This document shows, one piece after another, positions 6,666-8,738 of a stretch of DNA of 8,738 nt (position 1 is the first letter of the stretch; every line of letters starts with the position of its first letter). Source of the DNA: Sulfurospirillum sp. (lineage in GTDB: Bacteria > Campylobacterota > Campylobacteria > Campylobacterales > QNZT01); the NCBI GenBank assembly GCA_003978405.1, contig QNZU01000026.1, positions 1 to 8,738 on the forward strand, read 5' to 3'. The position numbers and the translations under genes are program-made. The notes under the pieces are model-generated. The model was given only the letters and a program-made list of their open reading frames with translations. It was not told the DNA's origin and did no database searches.

Positions 6666-7331
6666 ATGCATAAAAAATATCTTCATAATTTATCAAAATA
6701 CTCCCATCAAGGCATATGTAATGAGATATTTATATCCCAAGAAGACAATCATCAATATGTAGTGAAAAAACTCTTAAATACTAAAACAGATCATAAATAT
6801 AGTGCCTCGATTCAACAAAAAGCATCACTGTTTAAGATAGCTCCGAAAATTTTAGCCAAAGATAAAGAGTTTTTAATCATGCAGTTTATCGAAGGTTCTC
6901 ACAAGCAAAAGTTAAGAAGAGAAGATATCAGACAAATCATAATTCTACTCAAAAAATTTCACAAAATTACTTCTAAAGCTAAAAGAGTCAATCTTAAAAA
7001 ACTATTAAAACAAAAAGATTATCATCTTCTAAAATATTTAAATAAATTCCCAAAAAACATGGCTGTTGTTCATAGTGACTTGAACTATAAAAATATCATC
7101 TTTGCAAAAAACAGAGTCTATCTTATAGATTTTGAGTATTCATCTATAAATGATATATATTTTGATCTTGCATCAATATGTGTTGAGTTTCGTTTGAACA
7201 ATCTTGAACAAAGATATCTTCTTGGACAATATTTTAAACAAAAAAGAGCAAATTACAAAAAATTAGAACTCTATAAAGATATTTATAAAAGAGTAGTTGA
7301 TGTTTGGTTTGCAAAAAATATGATAAAATAA
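6666..7331 (+). CDS. Small-molecule kinase of the aminoglycoside/choline/thiamine kinase fold
   Basis: This 221-residue cytoplasmic protein has the APH-type kinase core. The signs are a probable ATP-binding lysine in YVVKKLL (K34), a hinge-like segment FLIMQFIEGS (69-78), the catalytic loop VHSDLNYKN (135-143, with H136, D138 and N143), and the metal-binding aspartate in LIDFEYSS (153-160, D155), followed by FDLA (166-169). The HxDxxxxN plus DFEY...FDLA pattern is typical of choline/ethanolamine kinases, thiamine kinase ThiK and LicA-type enzymes. The protein is shorter than most choline kinases, so the substrate cannot be assigned. The ATG at 6666 is preferred to the in-frame TTG at 6651; neither has a clear Shine-Dalgarno sequence, which suggests weak or unusual initiation. 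It is divergent from the chemosensory operon and 25 bases upstream of the CAP-protein gene, probably co-transcribed with it. The product is very lysine-rich. Confidence 0.8.
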   Translation: MHKKYLHNLSKYSHQGICNEIFISQEDNHQYVVKKLLNTKTDHKYSASIQQKASLFKIAPKILAKDKEFLIMQFIEGSHKQKLRREDIRQIIILLKKFHKITSKAKRVNLKKLLKQKDYHLLKYLNKFPKNMAVVHSDLNYKNIIFAKNRVYLIDFEYSSINDIYFDLASICVEFRLNNLEQRYLLGQYFKQKRANYKKLELYKDIYKRVVDVWFAKNMIK

Positions 7332-7344
7332 CCCAAAAAAATAA

Positions 7345-7350
7345 AGAGGA
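7345..7350 (+). promoter_or_regulatory. Ribosome binding site of the CAP-protein gene
   Basis: AGAGGA lies six bases before the ATG at 7357 and fixes that start. It sits in the short gap after the kinase stop, and no terminator hairpin is visible in that gap. Confidence 0.7.
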
Positions 7351-7356
7351 TAGAAT

Positions 7357-8738
7357 ATGTATTTAAAAAGAAGTGTTTTTTTGACTATTTTAATTTCACA
7401 ATCGGTTTTTGCTTCATATACTAGTAAAGCCACAAACTACCTAAACCAATTTCGCCAAAGTACAGGGATGATTGATGTAATCGCTGATGAAGATTTGGGC
7501 AAAGCTGCACAAAGCCACAGCGACTATATGAATGAAGATAATGTTTTCTCCCACTATGAGACAAATCAAAATAACTCCCACTACACAGGTCATAGTCAAG
7601 GAGATAGATTAGATCATATAAACTATAATTTCACAGCTATCAATGAAAATATCAGTGCAGGTAACAGTGATCTAAGCTCATCGATGGACTCTTTGTTTCA
7701 AGCAATATACCACAGAATGAATTTTCTATCATTTGAAGTTAATCGACTGGGTGCTGGGGTGAGTGGTAAATTTTTTACATATGATATGGCTACCAAACGA
7801 CCTGAATATTACAATGATATTCAAGCTAAAAATCCAAAAATAGTGATTTGGCCACCAAAAAATTATGACAATGCTCAACCTGCATTTTTCAATAATGAAT
7901 CTCCGGCACCCCTTCCAGAGTGTAGTCCAGGTGGTAGTAGCTCAAATCCAATCTCTATACAGTTTAACCCATCAAAATCACAAACTATCACTCTAAAAAG
8001 TTTTAAATTAAAAGATGCACAAGGAAATCTAATTAATTCCAAACAAATAGATCATCTAAAAGAGGGTCAATTTGCTTTCATCTCAAAAGATAGATTTGAT
8101 TGGGGTGCAAAATATAGTGCTGTTTTTAATTATAGTGAGGGAGGGGAAAATAAAACAATCTCATGGAATTTTAAAACCAAAACCCTAAAATATCCACTCA
8201 TCACACTAACTTCAACTGACAAAACATACTATCTTGCAAAGAACGATAATGTAACACTCTACTTCAAACCTGAGAGTTGTATGCAAACAAGCTCCAAAAT
8301 CAGCTACGACCCATCCAAGATTGATATTTTAAAAACAATCGACAAAGATACATACTATATGAAAATAAAAGGAAATGTGGGAAGCAATTTTGAGATCAAT
8401 CATGGTGAAAAAGTATATAAATTTCATATCTTTACCGAAGAGATAAAAAACTTAAGCTTCAGTAATGTAAGTGCAAATTCAGTTACTCTAAATTGGGAGC
8501 ACACAAGTTCAGGAGAAGAGACAGGATATAAGATATTCAGAGATGGAGAGTTGATCCACACAGCTGATATAAATGAAAGAAGCTATAAAGATACAAACTT
8601 GGCAAAAAACCATACATACAAATATACCATCAAGGTAACTAATGATGCTCAAAAGGAGTATCCCCGGGGCGAATTCGGGAATATAGAGTTAACACCAAAT
8701 TATGTGGTACCAAAAGATGCCTATTTTATAGATATCAG
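7357..8738 (+). CDS. Secreted CAP (SCP/PR1-like) protein with fibronectin type III domain, 3' end missing
   Basis: The frame is open for 460 codons to the window edge. Residues 1-19 form a Sec signal peptide: MYLKR, a hydrophobic core, then SVFA before the likely cleavage site. A CAP domain of the bacterial YkwD kind follows (about 24-145), with AQSHSDYM (H54), FSHYE (H66), a GDR turn (82-84), NENIS (E97) and YHRMNFL (H119, R120) ahead of NRLGAGVSG. After a proline-rich linker with Cys189 comes a beta-rich region (about 197-360) resembling an Ig-like fold, with a second cysteine at 308. Then comes a fibronectin type III domain (about 363-446: VTLNWEHTSSGEETGYKIFRDG and YKYTIKVTN). The protein is therefore exported, to the periplasm or cell surface. 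CAP proteins are diverse and no enzymatic role is claimed. Codons 436-441 form an odd GC-rich block, listed separately. What lies beyond the edge is unknown. Confidence 0.85.
   Translation, partial: MYLKRSVFLTILISQSVFASYTSKATNYLNQFRQSTGMIDVIADEDLGKAAQSHSDYMNEDNVFSHYETNQNNSHYTGHSQGDRLDHINYNFTAINENISAGNSDLSSSMDSLFQAIYHRMNFLSFEVNRLGAGVSGKFFTYDMATKRPEYYNDIQAKNPKIVIWPPKNYDNAQPAFFNNESPAPLPECSPGGSSSNPISIQFNPSKSQTITLKSFKLKDAQGNLINSKQIDHLKEGQFAFISKDRFDWGAKYSAVFNYSEGGENKTISWNFKTKTLKYPLITLTSTDKTYYLAKNDNVTLYFKPESCMQTSSKISYDPSKIDILKTIDKDTYYMKIKGNVGSNFEINHGEKVYKFHIFTEEIKNLSFSNVSANSVTLNWEHTSSGEETGYKIFRDGELIHTADINERSYKDTNLAKNHTYKYTIKVTNDAQKEYPRGEFGNIELTPNYVVPKDAYFIDI
8662..8679 (+). other. In-frame 18-base GC-rich block with SmaI- and EcoRI-type palindromes
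   Basis: Bases 8662-8679 contain CCCCGGGG (8662-8669) directly followed by CGAATTCG (8670-8677) and GG. Fourteen of 18 bases are G or C, while the surrounding gene is strongly AT-rich. The block is exactly six codons (CCC CGG GGC GAA TTC GGG, residues 436-441) and keeps the frame. Without it the protein would read KEY-NIELTPN, a plausible end of a fibronectin type III domain. It may be a linker-like artefact, a small mobile palindromic insertion, or just a loop of unusual codons. Confidence 0.6.

Noticed and set aside
7332..7356. Terminator between the kinase and CAP genes
   Set aside because: There is an A-rich run but no inverted repeat, and the gap is only 25 bases.
8706..8711. KpnI site GGTACC near the right edge as further evidence of a cloning linker
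   Set aside because: The same hexamer occurs in the cheA region around 1916-1935, and the local composition here is normal, so it is likely chance.

Overview
This AT-rich window most likely comes from a member of the Campylobacterota (Epsilonproteobacteria), of the Sulfurimonas/Arcobacter type. The genus cannot be fixed from this sequence alone. The evidence is the base composition, the use of a CheV coupling protein, and the style of the membrane receptor: a post-membrane stretch reading GIDSFFAYLKRE...NDEFYEMSKEIN followed by tandem HAMP-like units, and the receptor tip NILSLNAAVEAATAGE.

About three quarters of the window (1-6584) is one tightly packed chemosensory operon read on the minus strand. 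In transcription order it holds a soluble receptor (MCP), a CheV (CheW-like domain plus receiver), a small membrane receptor, a CheA kinase, a CheW, and the first codons of another gene that runs off the left edge. Neighbouring genes overlap or lie 2 bases apart, and most starts have a clear Shine-Dalgarno sequence inside the preceding gene. This argues for one transcript, beginning in the short divergent intergenic region near 6585-6665, where a candidate sigma-28-like promoter can be seen.

The genes fit together as a complete receptor-kinase-coupler core: two receptors, two couplers (CheW and CheV) and one kinase. No CheY, CheB, CheR or CheZ is visible in the window. The CheA is unusual. 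It has two apparently functional Hpt phosphotransfer domains, no recognisable CheY-binding P2 domain and no C-terminal receiver. Its linker carries four perfectly spaced 15-residue repeats of the form AFELFD(E/D)EP. Neither receptor ends in a CheR-tethering pentapeptide, and the membrane receptor has only about 60 residues outside the membrane.

On the plus strand, 6666-7331 encodes a small kinase of the aminoglycoside/choline/thiamine kinase fold. It is followed after 25 bases by a secreted CAP (SCP/PR1-like) protein with a fibronectin type III domain, which is cut by the right edge. Within that last gene is an 18-base, in-frame, very GC-rich block (8662-8679) made of SmaI-like and EcoRI-like palindromes. 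It stands out sharply from its surroundings and may be a foreign or artefactual insertion.
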